Position numbers and translations under genes: made by a program | Assembly: GCF_002179965.1 (NCBI RefSeq) | Contig: NZ_NGUQ01000037.1 | Coordinates: 372,001 to 436,000, forward strand | DNA: 64,000 nt | Source of the DNA: Pandoraea sp. PE-S2T-3 | GTDB lineage: Bacteria > Pseudomonadota > Gammaproteobacteria > Burkholderiales > Burkholderiaceae | Direction: 5' to 3' | Notes under the pieces: model-generated | The model's input: only the letters and a program-made list of their open reading frames with translations | The model's database searches: none | What the model was told of the DNA's origin: nothing | Shown: in pieces, positions 35,381 to 43,430 of the stretch | Position numbering within the stretch: position 1 is the first letter of the stretch | Layout: each line of letters opens with the position of its first letter

Positions 35381-35848
35381 ATGACACTGGACATTGGGGA
35401 AGTGGTCGAGCGTGCGGGCGTGCCGCCGTCGACCTTGCGGTACTACGAAGAGAAGGGATTGATCGCCGCGACGGGCCGTCACGGCTTGCGCCGTCAGTAC
35501 GACGACTCGGTACTTCAGACGCTGGCGCTGATCGCACTGGGCCGCACGGCGGGATTCTCGCTGGACGAGATTTCAGGCATGTTGATGCCCAAGGGAAAGG
35601 CGAGCATCGACCGGATACGGCTGCAAGAGAAAGCCGAAGAGATCGACCGCAAGATCCGGCAACTGAGTGCGTTGCGCGACGGCTTGCGTCACGCCGCGCA
35701 ATGCCCGGCGACCGAGCATCTGGCGTGCCCGCAGTTCCGGCGGTTGATGAAACTGGCAGGCACGCGGCGCGTGGCACATGAGCCGCAGGTACTGCCACGC
35801 GCCAAGCCCCGCGTTTCCTCCCGGGCGACAAGCACCAAGGGCGATTGA
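35381..35848 (+). CDS. MerR-family transcriptional regulator
   Basis: 155 residues from the ATG at 35381. The MerR HTH and wing are at residues 3-70 (LDIGEVVERAGVPPSTLRYYEEKGLIAATGRHGLRRQYDDSVLQTLALIALGRTAGFSLDEI). The dimerisation helix is at about 85-115. A Cys pair follows in QCPATEHLACPQFRRLM. It lacks the four clustered cysteines of SoxR, so it is not an Fe-S SoxR despite the similar operator. It would activate the divergent DUF2938 gene. The inducer is unknown. Confidence 0.9.
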   Translation: MTLDIGEVVERAGVPPSTLRYYEEKGLIAATGRHGLRRQYDDSVLQTLALIALGRTAGFSLDEISGMLMPKGKASIDRIRLQEKAEEIDRKIRQLSALRDGLRHAAQCPATEHLACPQFRRLMKLAGTRRVAHEPQVLPRAKPRVSSRATSTKGD

Positions 35849-35868
35849 TCGCCCCGGTGCTTGCATCC

Positions 35869-37383
35869 TTATTGCATCGGGCAGACCGCCGAGAGACTCC
35901 CCGGTGCTTCCGGCGCGGCATGCAATGCCGTTTGCGTGGCCGGTGTGCCGATGAGCGCCATCAACCCGCAGGCCAGCGACCCCCGCCAGTGGAAATAGTC
36001 GTGGCCCGTGGGCGTCGAGGCATACATCACGCGATAGCCCTTGGCGCGCAACACGTCGCGCATGTGCCGGCCTGAAGTGCCGATGCCGGTCGGTCCGCGC
36101 CGGTCTTCGAATTGCCCCGACTCCAGATAGAACGTCACCGGCAGCTTCGGCCCATTCGCATACTGACGAATCAGCCAGCCCGTCTCGCGCGTGGCCGCAT
36201 CGCCCTGCGACGGCGCCCACCAGTACGAACCCGACTGCGACAACACGTTGCCGAACCACCGCGGTGCCTGTGACGCCGCCCACGCCGATGCGAGGCCGCC
36301 GTAGCTCGATCCGGCCACCACCGTGCGCGCTGCGAGGGCCGACACGCCTTGCGCTTTCGCCCACGGCATTAACTCATCGGCGAGAAAGCGGGCAAACGCC
36401 GGGTTGGGTGGCAGTTCCTTGCCGCGCGTGTTGCCATCGATGACGCCGACAATCAGTGCGGCCGTACGCGGAATCCGGCCTTCGGCAATCAGGTTGTCCA
36501 GAATCACCGGCGTGGGCACGGTGTTCACATAGGCGTGCGCATCGAAGACGACGAGCAGGCCTTGCGCCTCATCTCCGGCGCGATAGCCTGCCGGCCGATA
36601 GACGTAGACGTCACGCGTGTTGCCGAGTGCTGCGCTGGTGAAGCGTGTCGCCTGCACCGTGCCGGCCGGCACGTTGTCACGCCGTGCGATCCACGGTTGC
36701 GGCGGCGCGCCGGGCAGGGTGACCGACGACTTGGCGTTGCGCTTGCCGTCAAAGCTCTCGACTTCGAACGGATGACGATTAAGCGGATCGACCTGCAAGG
36801 TCTTCAGGATGGCGCGACGGCGTTCCATGGCCGTGCCCTCGATGTCCGGCACGTCGGGCGCGAGCTGATACGAGAGGCGTGTGCTGGCGGGCACGACGTA
36901 GCTGCGATACCAGACATCGCTGTTGCCGAGTTGACGCATGTCGTCGTAATCACCCGACGGCGCGCCGAGAATGCGCACGCTGCGCGGGCGGCCGCGCCAG
37001 AGGAACGTGACCAGCGATGTGTTCTCGGTCTCGCGGCCGAGCAGCGAGGCGGGTTCGTCGCCGGTGACTGCACCGGCAGGCACGGTCTCGATCAGTGGCG
37101 TTTCCTTGATGCTCACGTCCTGCCAGAAGGCATCCGTATTGGCGCCGGAGCCGCCGGAACATAGCGTCGCATTCAGTGCCAGCAGACGCGGGCTCACAAG
37201 GCCCAGACGGTATTTCGGCGCTGCCGGATCACCGGCGCAGGCACCTTGCGGCGAGGCTGGTGCCACGTTCACTGGTGCCGCGAGCGCCGCATGGACGGCG
37301 AGCGAGAGGAAGAGTGCGGCAGCGGCGCTGGCGGCCAGCGCAGCACGAGGTGTCTGAGGTGTCGAAGGTGTCGGATGAGTCAT
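35869..37383 (-). CDS. Exported enterochelin-esterase (Fes)-like siderophore esterase
   Basis: 504 residues from the ATG at 37383. A signal peptide is at about residues 9-35 (LAASAAAALFLSLAVHAALA). The N-terminal Fes domain holds VTFLWRGRPRSVRILGAPSGDYDDMRQLGNSDVWYRSYVVPASTRLSYQLAPD. The alpha/beta-hydrolase domain follows, with GLLVVFDAHAYV and the nucleophile elbow VVAGSSYGGLASAWAAS. The catalytic His is expected in TGHDYFHWRGSL near the C-terminus. It starts 8 bases after the stop of the FecA-type receptor and so shares its operon. It would cleave an ester-linked siderophore to release iron, here probably in the periplasm because of the signal peptide. Confidence 0.88.
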   Translation of the reverse strand: MTHPTPSTPQTPRAALAASAAAALFLSLAVHAALAAPVNVAPASPQGACAGDPAAPKYRLGLVSPRLLALNATLCSGGSGANTDAFWQDVSIKETPLIETVPAGAVTGDEPASLLGRETENTSLVTFLWRGRPRSVRILGAPSGDYDDMRQLGNSDVWYRSYVVPASTRLSYQLAPDVPDIEGTAMERRRAILKTLQVDPLNRHPFEVESFDGKRNAKSSVTLPGAPPQPWIARRDNVPAGTVQATRFTSAALGNTRDVYVYRPAGYRAGDEAQGLLVVFDAHAYVNTVPTPVILDNLIAEGRIPRTAALIVGVIDGNTRGKELPPNPAFARFLADELMPWAKAQGVSALAARTVVAGSSYGGLASAWAASQAPRWFGNVLSQSGSYWWAPSQGDAATRETGWLIRQYANGPKLPVTFYLESGQFEDRRGPTGIGTSGRHMRDVLRAKGYRVMYASTPTGHDYFHWRGSLACGLMALIGTPATQTALHAAPEAPGSLSAVCPMQ

Positions 37384-37391
37384 GTCGAACC

Positions 37392-39863
37392 TCAGAAGTC
37401 GATGCTGGTCGAGAGCTTGACCGTGCGGGGGGCGTTCTGAATCACGTAACCGTCGTTGAACGTGCCCGACCACGCGATGCGGTTGGTCACGTTTTCAACG
37501 GCAGCACGGAACACGACGGCCTTGCCGTACACGCGGGTGGCATAGCGCGCGCCGATGTCATAGCGCGTAAAGCCACCGATGCGCTGTGTGTTCGACGAGT
37601 TCACGTATTGGGCGCTGGTCGTGATCATGCGGCCCGAGACCGTTACGCCGGGCACCCACGGCAGGTCCCATTCGGTGCCCAGGTTTGCGGTCCACTTGGG
37701 CACGCCGTACGGGGTGTTGCCGTTGTAGAGATTGCCGGCCGTCTTGGTCAGCTCGCCACGGGTGTACGCCACGCCGCCCAGCACACGCCAGTGCGGCGTG
37801 AATTCTCCGAACAGATTCCATTCCACGCCCCGGTTGCGTTGTTCGCCGTCCGGGTTGTAGGTGTTGGTCGCCACGTCCTTGATCATGCTCGGCTTGGTGA
37901 TCTGGAAGAACGACAGCGTGTTCGAGAAGCTGCCGGCATCCCACTTCACGCCGACTTCCGCCTGCTTGCTGCGGTACGGCGCAAAGATTTCACCGTAGTT
38001 GGCGGCGCTCACGTCGGTGACCATGCCGCCTTGCGTGAGACCTTCGATGTAATTGGCGTAGAGCGACACATTCGGCCCGAATGGCTTGAGCACAACACCG
38101 AACGCCGGGGTGATGGCGTTCTCGTCATAGCTCGACGTCTGCTTGCCGGTAGCGGCCGCAAACGCCTGCGCCCGCACGCGCTGACTGCGCACCCCGGCGA
38201 TCAAGGTGACGCGGTCTTGCCAGAACGACATCGTGTCGGCCAGCCCGAAGCTCGACAGCGTGGTGGTCGACGTCTTGGGCGCACTGCCCGGGTCTTTGGC
38301 CAGCGCCGGATTGACTGGCGCGTAGATGTTCGAGTTGTAGTTGGCGCTCGTGGTGAAGACGTTGCCGCTCGTGATATCGAGCGAGGTCGCCGAGAGTGTC
38401 AGTTCGTGCTTGACCGGCCCGGTGCGGAACTTGGTCCGCACACCGGCATCGAGCGAGAGCGTGTCGGTCCAGCCGCGTTGGAAATACGTGGCGCCGGTGT
38501 AGCTGCCGTCAGGTTTGATCGGGCCCGTGCGCGTGCCGGTAATGAACCCGGAGTAGCGGTAGCTGAGCGCACCCACGCCGGCGTAAGCCGTAATGGCGTC
38601 AGTTACGTCCACTTCGCCGCGCAGTTGCACACCGGTGCTTTCGATATCGCCGAACTCGCCGCGCAGCACGTTGGTGCCGGCCGCGGGCGGGGCAACGACT
38701 TTGGTCGCGAACGTTGCCATCCATGGGCTGCCGCCCCTGAATTTCTCGGTGTCGGTGTAGACATCGAGGCCGAAACGCGCGCGGTCGGTTTTCAGGTCAA
38801 GGGCCAGCGAGCCGAACTGGCGTTGCTTGTTCTGGCCGTCGAGCGTGGTGCGTCCGTCGCGCAGCGAGCCGTTGAAGCGGATGCCGAACTCCTCGTTGTT
38901 GCCGAAGCGGCGCCCGACGTCGGCCTGCACGCCGAACTGCGAGTCGGACAGGTAGTCGGCCGTGATGCGCGCCAGCGGCGCACTCTCGGCTTTCTTCGTC
39001 ACCACGTTGATGGCGCCGCCCACAGCGCCCGACGGCGACATGCCGTTAAGCAGCGCGTTTGGGCCCTTGAGCACTTCCATGCGTTCGATGAATTCGACCG
39101 GCAGGTGGCCGTAAGGCGACACGCCATACATGCCATTGAGCGAGACTTCGTCGGCCGTCAGCGGAAAGCCGCGAATGCTGAAGTTCTCGTACATGTGGCC
39201 GCTCGACGTGGTGAAACGCACCGAGGGGTCGTTATCGAGCACATCGGCGAGCGTGGTCGCCTGCTGGTCCTGAATCGTCTTCGCGGTGTAAGACGTGATG
39301 CTGAACGGCACGTCCATGTAGTCCTTGTTGCCGAGCAGGCCGAGGCGGCCGCCACGCGCGACCTGACCGCCGTCATAGGCTTCCGGGAGTCCGACCGCCT
39401 GCGCCACGACATGAGTGGTCGGCAGCAGCACGCCGCCTTCGGCACCGGGCGTCGCGGCGGCGTTGTCTTGCGCAGCGGCGCGCAGCGTGTACACGCCGTT
39501 GCTGCCGCGCATCGCCTGCAACTGATGCGGCGCGAGCAGTTGATGCAGCGCGTCGTTCAGCGTGTAGTCGCCGTTGATGCCCGGGCTTTGCCGTCCTTGC
39601 GTGAGTGAGGCGTCCACGGCCAGTTCGATGCCGGCTGCGTTGGCGAAGCGGTTCAGCACCGCGTCGAGCGTGCCGGGGGCGACTTGCCAAGCGCGTCGCA
39701 CCTCGGAGGCGGCTTGAGCCGACGGCGCCGCGGCGGGGGCGGCGTTTGCGTGTGAGGCAGCACCGGCGGCGGCAAAAGCGATGAGCAGAGCAATCGCCGG
39801 ACGCAGAGCGGCGGCAGAGGCGGTAGGGCGCAAGGGAACGGCTTCGGAAATCAACATCGGCAT
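37392..39863 (-). CDS. FecA-type TonB-dependent siderophore receptor with signalling domain
   Basis: 823 residues. After the signal peptide there is a secretin/TonB N-terminal (STN) signalling domain at about residues 60-115 (TLDAVLNRFANAAGIELAVDASL, GINGDYTLNDALHQLLAPHQLQAM). The plug comes next (MDVPFSITSYTAKTIQDQQATTLADVLDNDPSVRF, FSIRGFPLTADEVSLNGMYG, MEVLKGPNALLNGMSPSGAVGGAINVVTK), then the barrel, ending in KLSTSIDF. The STN domain talks to FecR across the periplasm, and the fecR and fecI genes lie just upstream on the same strand. It forms an operon with the downstream esterase. Confidence 0.93.
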   Translation of the reverse strand: MPMLISEAVPLRPTASAAALRPAIALLIAFAAAGAASHANAAPAAAPSAQAASEVRRAWQVAPGTLDAVLNRFANAAGIELAVDASLTQGRQSPGINGDYTLNDALHQLLAPHQLQAMRGSNGVYTLRAAAQDNAAATPGAEGGVLLPTTHVVAQAVGLPEAYDGGQVARGGRLGLLGNKDYMDVPFSITSYTAKTIQDQQATTLADVLDNDPSVRFTTSSGHMYENFSIRGFPLTADEVSLNGMYGVSPYGHLPVEFIERMEVLKGPNALLNGMSPSGAVGGAINVVTKKAESAPLARITADYLSDSQFGVQADVGRRFGNNEEFGIRFNGSLRDGRTTLDGQNKQRQFGSLALDLKTDRARFGLDVYTDTEKFRGGSPWMATFATKVVAPPAAGTNVLRGEFGDIESTGVQLRGEVDVTDAITAYAGVGALSYRYSGFITGTRTGPIKPDGSYTGATYFQRGWTDTLSLDAGVRTKFRTGPVKHELTLSATSLDITSGNVFTTSANYNSNIYAPVNPALAKDPGSAPKTSTTTLSSFGLADTMSFWQDRVTLIAGVRSQRVRAQAFAAATGKQTSSYDENAITPAFGVVLKPFGPNVSLYANYIEGLTQGGMVTDVSAANYGEIFAPYRSKQAEVGVKWDAGSFSNTLSFFQITKPSMIKDVATNTYNPDGEQRNRGVEWNLFGEFTPHWRVLGGVAYTRGELTKTAGNLYNGNTPYGVPKWTANLGTEWDLPWVPGVTVSGRMITTSAQYVNSSNTQRIGGFTRYDIGARYATRVYGKAVVFRAAVENVTNRIAWSGTFNDGYVIQNAPRTVKLSTSIDF

Positions 39864-40042
39864 GCCTGTTGGTTCGGATCAAGGGATACCGGCGGCGGTT
39901 GCGGTGACACGAAGTCACACGTTGGCGCCGGTGCATGCTTGGTATTCCGAACGAGATCGGCAAACCCGCAATCGAAAATGCAAAAAAGTTGAAATATTTT
40001 TGAGAGGCGGCGCTCCCGCTGCTGCACCGGCTCCTGCACCCA

Positions 40043-41053
40043 CTACTTCGCCTTGACGGTCACCCAGTAGCGGGTGCGATACACCGTTTCGACCGGCAGG
40101 CCGACAGCCAGACTGGCCAGCGCGCGGTCGGTGTCGGCCAGCGAGAACACGCCGCTCACGCGCAGGTCGGCGACGGCGGCGTCGCAGCGCAGCACACCAT
40201 GCCGGTAGCGGGCAAGCGTGTCGACGAGATCGCCAAGGCGAATGCGCTCGACGATGAGCTGGGTGCGCGTCCATGCGGCTGCATCGGCGTTGGCGGCTTC
40301 GGGCGGGTCGATCGCATCGGCCGAGAACCGTGCAAGCTGTCCGGCATCGAGTCGCTGCGTGCGACCGGTCTCGGCGGTACGCACGAGCACGATGCCGTCA
40401 TAGACGGCGACCTGCGTGCGCTCGCCTTCGTCGCGTACCGAGAAGCGGGTGCCGATGTCGCGGATTTCGCCTTGGCGCGTCGCGACGATCAGTGGCACCT
40501 GCGAAGCGCCGGAGGCGGTTTCGATGCAGATTTGTCCGCGTCGCAACGTAATACGCCGTTCGCCGGGCGTCATGCGAACGTCGACCGCCGATGCAGTGTC
40601 GAGCCACAAACGCGTGCCGTCGGCGAGCATGAGGCTGCGAACTTCTCCAACCCCGGTGGCGTAATCGGCGGCGGCGTATTCCCAGACGGAAGACCGCTGG
40701 AGCGCATAACCGGCGCCCGCGAGCGTGAGGAAACCGCCGAACACGCGCAGTGCCCGACGGCGTCCGGCGGGTGAGACGCGCGGCGTGGGGCGGGCGGTCA
40801 ACGTGTCGAACGCGACGCGTGACGGCACCGTATCAAACTTGCGGCCAATGGCGCCGAGCCGTTGCCAGGCGCGCTCGTGGTCGGGATGCGCGGCACGCCA
40901 GCGGTCGCACGCGGCAACATCGTCGGCGCTTGCCGAACCGGACCAGAGCCGCGCCAGCCAGACACTGGCCCGTTCAATCACTTCGGGGGAGAGCGGTGTC
41001 TGAGGTGCTTGCTGCGAGGCGGATGCTGGAGAAGCCGGGCGGCCTGCGCTCAT
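40043..41053 (-). CDS. fecR: FecR-family anti-sigma factor/sigma regulator
   Basis: 336 residues. The cytoplasmic N-terminus binds the sigma factor (ASVWLARLWSGSASADDVAACDRWRAAHPDHERAWQRLGAI, about 29-70). One hydrophobic segment lies near 104-122. The periplasmic FecR domain contains GEVRSLMLADGTRLWLDTASAVDVRMTPGERRITLRRGQICIETA. The C-terminal part resembles an STN-interacting region. It overlaps fecI by 4 bases (ATGA) and lies 179 bases ahead of the receptor gene. It transmits the signal of the occupied receptor to the sigma factor. Confidence 0.93.
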   Translation of the reverse strand: MSAGRPASPASASQQAPQTPLSPEVIERASVWLARLWSGSASADDVAACDRWRAAHPDHERAWQRLGAIGRKFDTVPSRVAFDTLTARPTPRVSPAGRRRALRVFGGFLTLAGAGYALQRSSVWEYAAADYATGVGEVRSLMLADGTRLWLDTASAVDVRMTPGERRITLRRGQICIETASGASQVPLIVATRQGEIRDIGTRFSVRDEGERTQVAVYDGIVLVRTAETGRTQRLDAGQLARFSADAIDPPEAANADAAAWTRTQLIVERIRLGDLVDTLARYRHGVLRCDAAVADLRVSGVFSLADTDRALASLAVGLPVETVYRTRYWVTVKAK

Positions 41054-41559
41054 GTGTCACTCCCGTATTGCACGGCATAGCATTCGCGCAGGGCGTGTGC
41101 GATGTACTTCTCCACGGAGGAAACGGAGACCTGCAACCGTTCGGCAATCTCGCGGTATTCGAGCCCTTCGAGCTTGCACAGCAAAAAGGCACTGCGCGCC
41201 TTGGTCGGCAGGCGGTGGAGCAGGGTGTCGATTTCAATGAGGGCTTCGAGCACGAGCGCACGGGTCTCGGGCGAGGGCGCCACTGGCTCCGGCAGGGCGG
41301 CCAGCGTTTCCAGATAAGCCGCTTCGATATCGCGACGGCGAAACAGGTCGATCACCAGACAGTTGGCGATGCGGGCGAGATAGCGGCGGGAGTCTTCGGG
41401 TTGCGGCGCGCGTCCGCTCGAGAGCACGCGCAGATAGGTGTCATGCGCCAGATCGGCCGCGTCGAGCGTACTGCCCAGTTTCTTGCGTAACCAACCACGC
41501 AGCCAGCCGTGATGATCGCTATAGAGCGCACTCACCTCGCGCTGAAAATGACTTTCCAT
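41050..41559 (-). CDS. fecI: FecI-family ECF sigma factor
   Basis: 169 residues from the ATG at 41559; an in-frame start at 41577 is possible. Sigma region 2 is ALYSDHHGWLRGWLRKKLGSTLDAADLAHDTYLRVL. Region 4 is LPTKARSAFLLCKLEGLEYREIAERLQVSVSSVEKYIAHALRECY. The stop overlaps the fecR start. A Fur box about 100 bases upstream indicates iron repression. It should direct RNA polymerase to the promoter of the receptor-esterase operon. Confidence 0.95.
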   Translation of the reverse strand: MESHFQREVSALYSDHHGWLRGWLRKKLGSTLDAADLAHDTYLRVLSSGRAPQPEDSRRYLARIANCLVIDLFRRRDIEAAYLETLAALPEPVAPSPETRALVLEALIEIDTLLHRLPTKARSAFLLCKLEGLEYREIAERLQVSVSSVEKYIAHALRECYAVQYGSDT

Positions 41560-41660
41560 GATTCCCCGTGTTCGCATGGCGCGAATGCCTCGGACGACGC
41601 CTTAGCGTGCTCGGGACAGACCGCTTGCGCGGCCAGCCAACGGCGGGATTGCGCTTCTCT

Positions 41661-41679
41661 GCGAATGATAATGATTCTT
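41661..41679 (-). promoter_or_regulatory. Fur box upstream of fecI
   Basis: The 19-base site contains the uninterrupted core AATGATAAT and matches the Fur consensus at 14 of 19 positions by my count. It sits about 100 bases before the fecI ATG, in a locally AT-rich stretch. It would repress the FecI-FecR genes when iron is plentiful. Confidence 0.78.
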
Positions 41680-41760
41680 ATTTATTCTAATCGGGAATGA
41701 CGGGGCGACGCAATAGGCGTGACAGGCGATACGGGTGAGGCGGGCGCGGCGCGTGGGACA

Positions 41761-42180
41761 TTACGGCGCGATCAGGCCAAGCCCGATGGCGCGGGCGACG
41801 GCGGCGCGGCGATTGGTGGCGCCGAGCTTCTTGACCGCATTGGTGAGATGAAAGGTCGCCGTGCGCTCGGAAATGGCGAGAATGCGCGAGGTCTCCCAAG
41901 CGGTCTTGCCCGCAGCGGCCCATTGCAGACATTCGGTTTCGCGGGGCGTGAGGTGGATCGCGGGCGGTGCACTGGCGCTGGAGCCGATCATGTCCTGAAG
42001 GCGAACCAGCGTGAGGAGAGCGAGTTGTGCGAGTGCAAGGGCGGGCGCGTCAGCGCTATGGGGTGCCTCGGCGACGCCGGACGTTTCACGCGCCAACGCC
42101 GCGATGGCTTTGTCGATGGCGGTGTCGAGCAGGCGGTATTGGGGTTGTTGGCGAAGCGTCTTGCGAAGGCCGTCGGTCAT
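41761..42180 (-). CDS. Short LuxR-type HTH regulator lacking a sensor domain
   Basis: 139 residues. The C-terminal LuxR HTH is complete (LTPRETECLQWAAAGKTAWETSRILAISERTATFHLTNAVKKLGATNRRAAVARAIGLGLI, about 78-138) and most resembles quorum-sensing LuxR proteins (ECLQWAAxGKTAWE). Quorum-sensing LuxR proteins are normally about 230-250 residues with an autoinducer-binding domain. Here only about 75 Ala-rich residues precede the HTH. It may be a natural HTH-only regulator or the remnant of a LuxR solo. No luxI gene is in the window. Confidence 0.75.
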   Translation of the reverse strand: MTDGLRKTLRQQPQYRLLDTAIDKAIAALARETSGVAEAPHSADAPALALAQLALLTLVRLQDMIGSSASAPPAIHLTPRETECLQWAAAGKTAWETSRILAISERTATFHLTNAVKKLGATNRRAAVARAIGLGLIAP

Positions 42181-42275
42181 GGCGTCTCACGAATCAGAGA
42201 GTGTCGATACCCTCTATTCGGCGTGCCGGGAGAAAAGCGGAAGAATTTTCGCGATGAATGTTTCGTTTCTGCGCG

Positions 42276-43199
42276 TCACGCCGCCCGCGCCGGTGCCAAC
42301 TGCTGCGTGAGCGTTGCGAGCACGTCGTCTTGCGAGAGGTCTGACGTATCCACCGTGACATCGGCCAGCCGGTACAGGGCCTCACGGGCGTCGAGCATGC
42401 GGTGGATATGGTCGAGCGCTTCTTTGCGCAGGGCTTCGGTGGCAATACGGGCGTCGTTCTGCTGCATCACGCGCTGGAAGTGCACTTCGGGACGGGCCTT
42501 CATCCATACCGTTCTGAATGTTCGCAGCACCCGCTCGTATGTAGCCGCTTCGGAGACGATGCCGCCGCCGGTGGCGAGCACCACATGCTCGTGCCCGGCA
42601 ATGATTCGCTCGATGCACTGGCGCTCGATGCGGCGCATGGCCGCCTGACCGTACAGCGTGATGACTTCGCCGATGGCGATGCCCGCTTCGCGCTCCACTT
42701 CTTTATCCAGTTCGATGAACGGTGCCCCAATGGACGCTGCCAGTCGAGGCCCGAGTGTGGATTTGCCCGCGCCGCGCAAGCCGATCAGCGCGATACGGTG
42801 GCCGCGTGCGGGCACGCCGACAGCGCCGGGCGTCACAATCTGGCGTCGCAGGCGGGACAGTGCCTCGGGTGATTGCTGGCGAAGATACTCAACCAGCATC
42901 AACAGATCGCCGTCGTAGGCCATGCGCTCGGCGACCAGCGTTTCGACGGCGACGTTCAAGGCGTCGGCCAGCTTGTGCAGCACGGTCAGCGACACATTGC
43001 CCGTGCCGGCTTCCACGCGCGCGAGATAGGGCAGCGAGACGCCCGATTGCGCCGCGAGTTGTTTGCGCGTCATGCCGCGCTGGGCGCGCAACGTGCGCAC
43101 CCGCTGCGCCAACGAAGCCAGCCGCGACGTGACGGTGGCGTCGACAGCGGCGTCACTGGCATCAACAGTTTCGGCAGCGTCGGACAGGCGTTTGACCAT
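42276..43199 (-). CDS. BoxR/BzdR-type regulator: XRE HTH fused to shikimate-kinase-like domain
   Basis: 307 residues. The XRE-type HTH is at about 30-90 (LAQRVRTLRAQRGMTRKQLAAQSGVSLPYLARVEAGTGNVSLTVLHKLADAL). A linker leads to a shikimate-kinase fold at about 135-300, with an intact P-loop (GLRGAGKST, 140-148), IELDKEVEREAG and the LATGGGIVSE motif. This architecture and length match BzdR and BoxR, repressors of aerobic and anaerobic benzoate degradation that sense benzoyl-CoA. No box or bzd genes are next to it. It is divergent from the crotonase-BKACE-ligase gene run, so I infer that it senses an aroyl-CoA or aryl-acyl-CoA intermediate of that pathway. Confidence 0.88.
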   Translation of the reverse strand: MVKRLSDAAETVDASDAAVDATVTSRLASLAQRVRTLRAQRGMTRKQLAAQSGVSLPYLARVEAGTGNVSLTVLHKLADALNVAVETLVAERMAYDGDLLMLVEYLRQQSPEALSRLRRQIVTPGAVGVPARGHRIALIGLRGAGKSTLGPRLAASIGAPFIELDKEVEREAGIAIGEVITLYGQAAMRRIERQCIERIIAGHEHVVLATGGGIVSEAATYERVLRTFRTVWMKARPEVHFQRVMQQNDARIATEALRKEALDHIHRMLDAREALYRLADVTVDTSDLSQDDVLATLTQQLAPARAA

Positions 43200-43243
43200 G
43201 GCGAGAAAAGGGGGCGATAGCCCCTCTGGGAATTTTCGATAAA

Positions 43244-43257
43244 TATACTATGAGATA
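43244..43257. promoter_or_regulatory. Imperfect copy of the 14-base palindrome, regulator side
   Basis: TATACTATGAGATA matches the perfect palindrome at 43388-43401 at 11 of 14 positions. It lies 45 bases before the start of the BoxR-like gene, suggesting autoregulation. Confidence 0.5.
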
Positions 43258-43387
43258 TCACGCTGGCGATGCGTGATGTTGCCAACAGGCGTGCATACGT
43301 TGCCTGAAAATGCATTAAATTGCCTAATATGCGAAATTATCCCTGTTAACCCTGAATTGCATTGCACAAGTCGCGCAAGATGAAAAA

Positions 43388-43401
43388 TATCTTATAAGAT
43401 A
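43388..43401. promoter_or_regulatory. Perfect 14-base palindrome, catabolic-operon side
   Basis: TATCTTATAAGATA is its own reverse complement and lies 30 bases before the crotonase ATG at 43431. Together with the copy at 43244-43257 it is the best candidate operator for the divergent BoxR-like regulator. The motif TGCA, noted in operators of BzdR, also occurs five times between 43292 and 43426. Confidence 0.6.
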
Positions 43402-43430
43402 CTTTTCACGATTTGGAGCTGATGCAAAAC

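Noticed and set aside
35381-35848. Calling the MerR protein SoxR because of the SoxR-like operator
   Set aside because: The protein has only two C-terminal cysteines, not the four clustered cysteines that hold the Fe-S centre of SoxR.
37176-39608. Long open frame on the plus strand opposite the FecA-type receptor gene
   Set aside because: It is the antisense shadow of a well-supported TonB receptor. Its product is Arg/His/Val-rich low-complexity sequence without domains.
42276-43199. Calling this gene aroK (shikimate kinase)
   Set aside because: A full XRE-type HTH precedes the kinase fold, and the gene is divergent from a catabolic gene run, as for BoxR/BzdR regulators.
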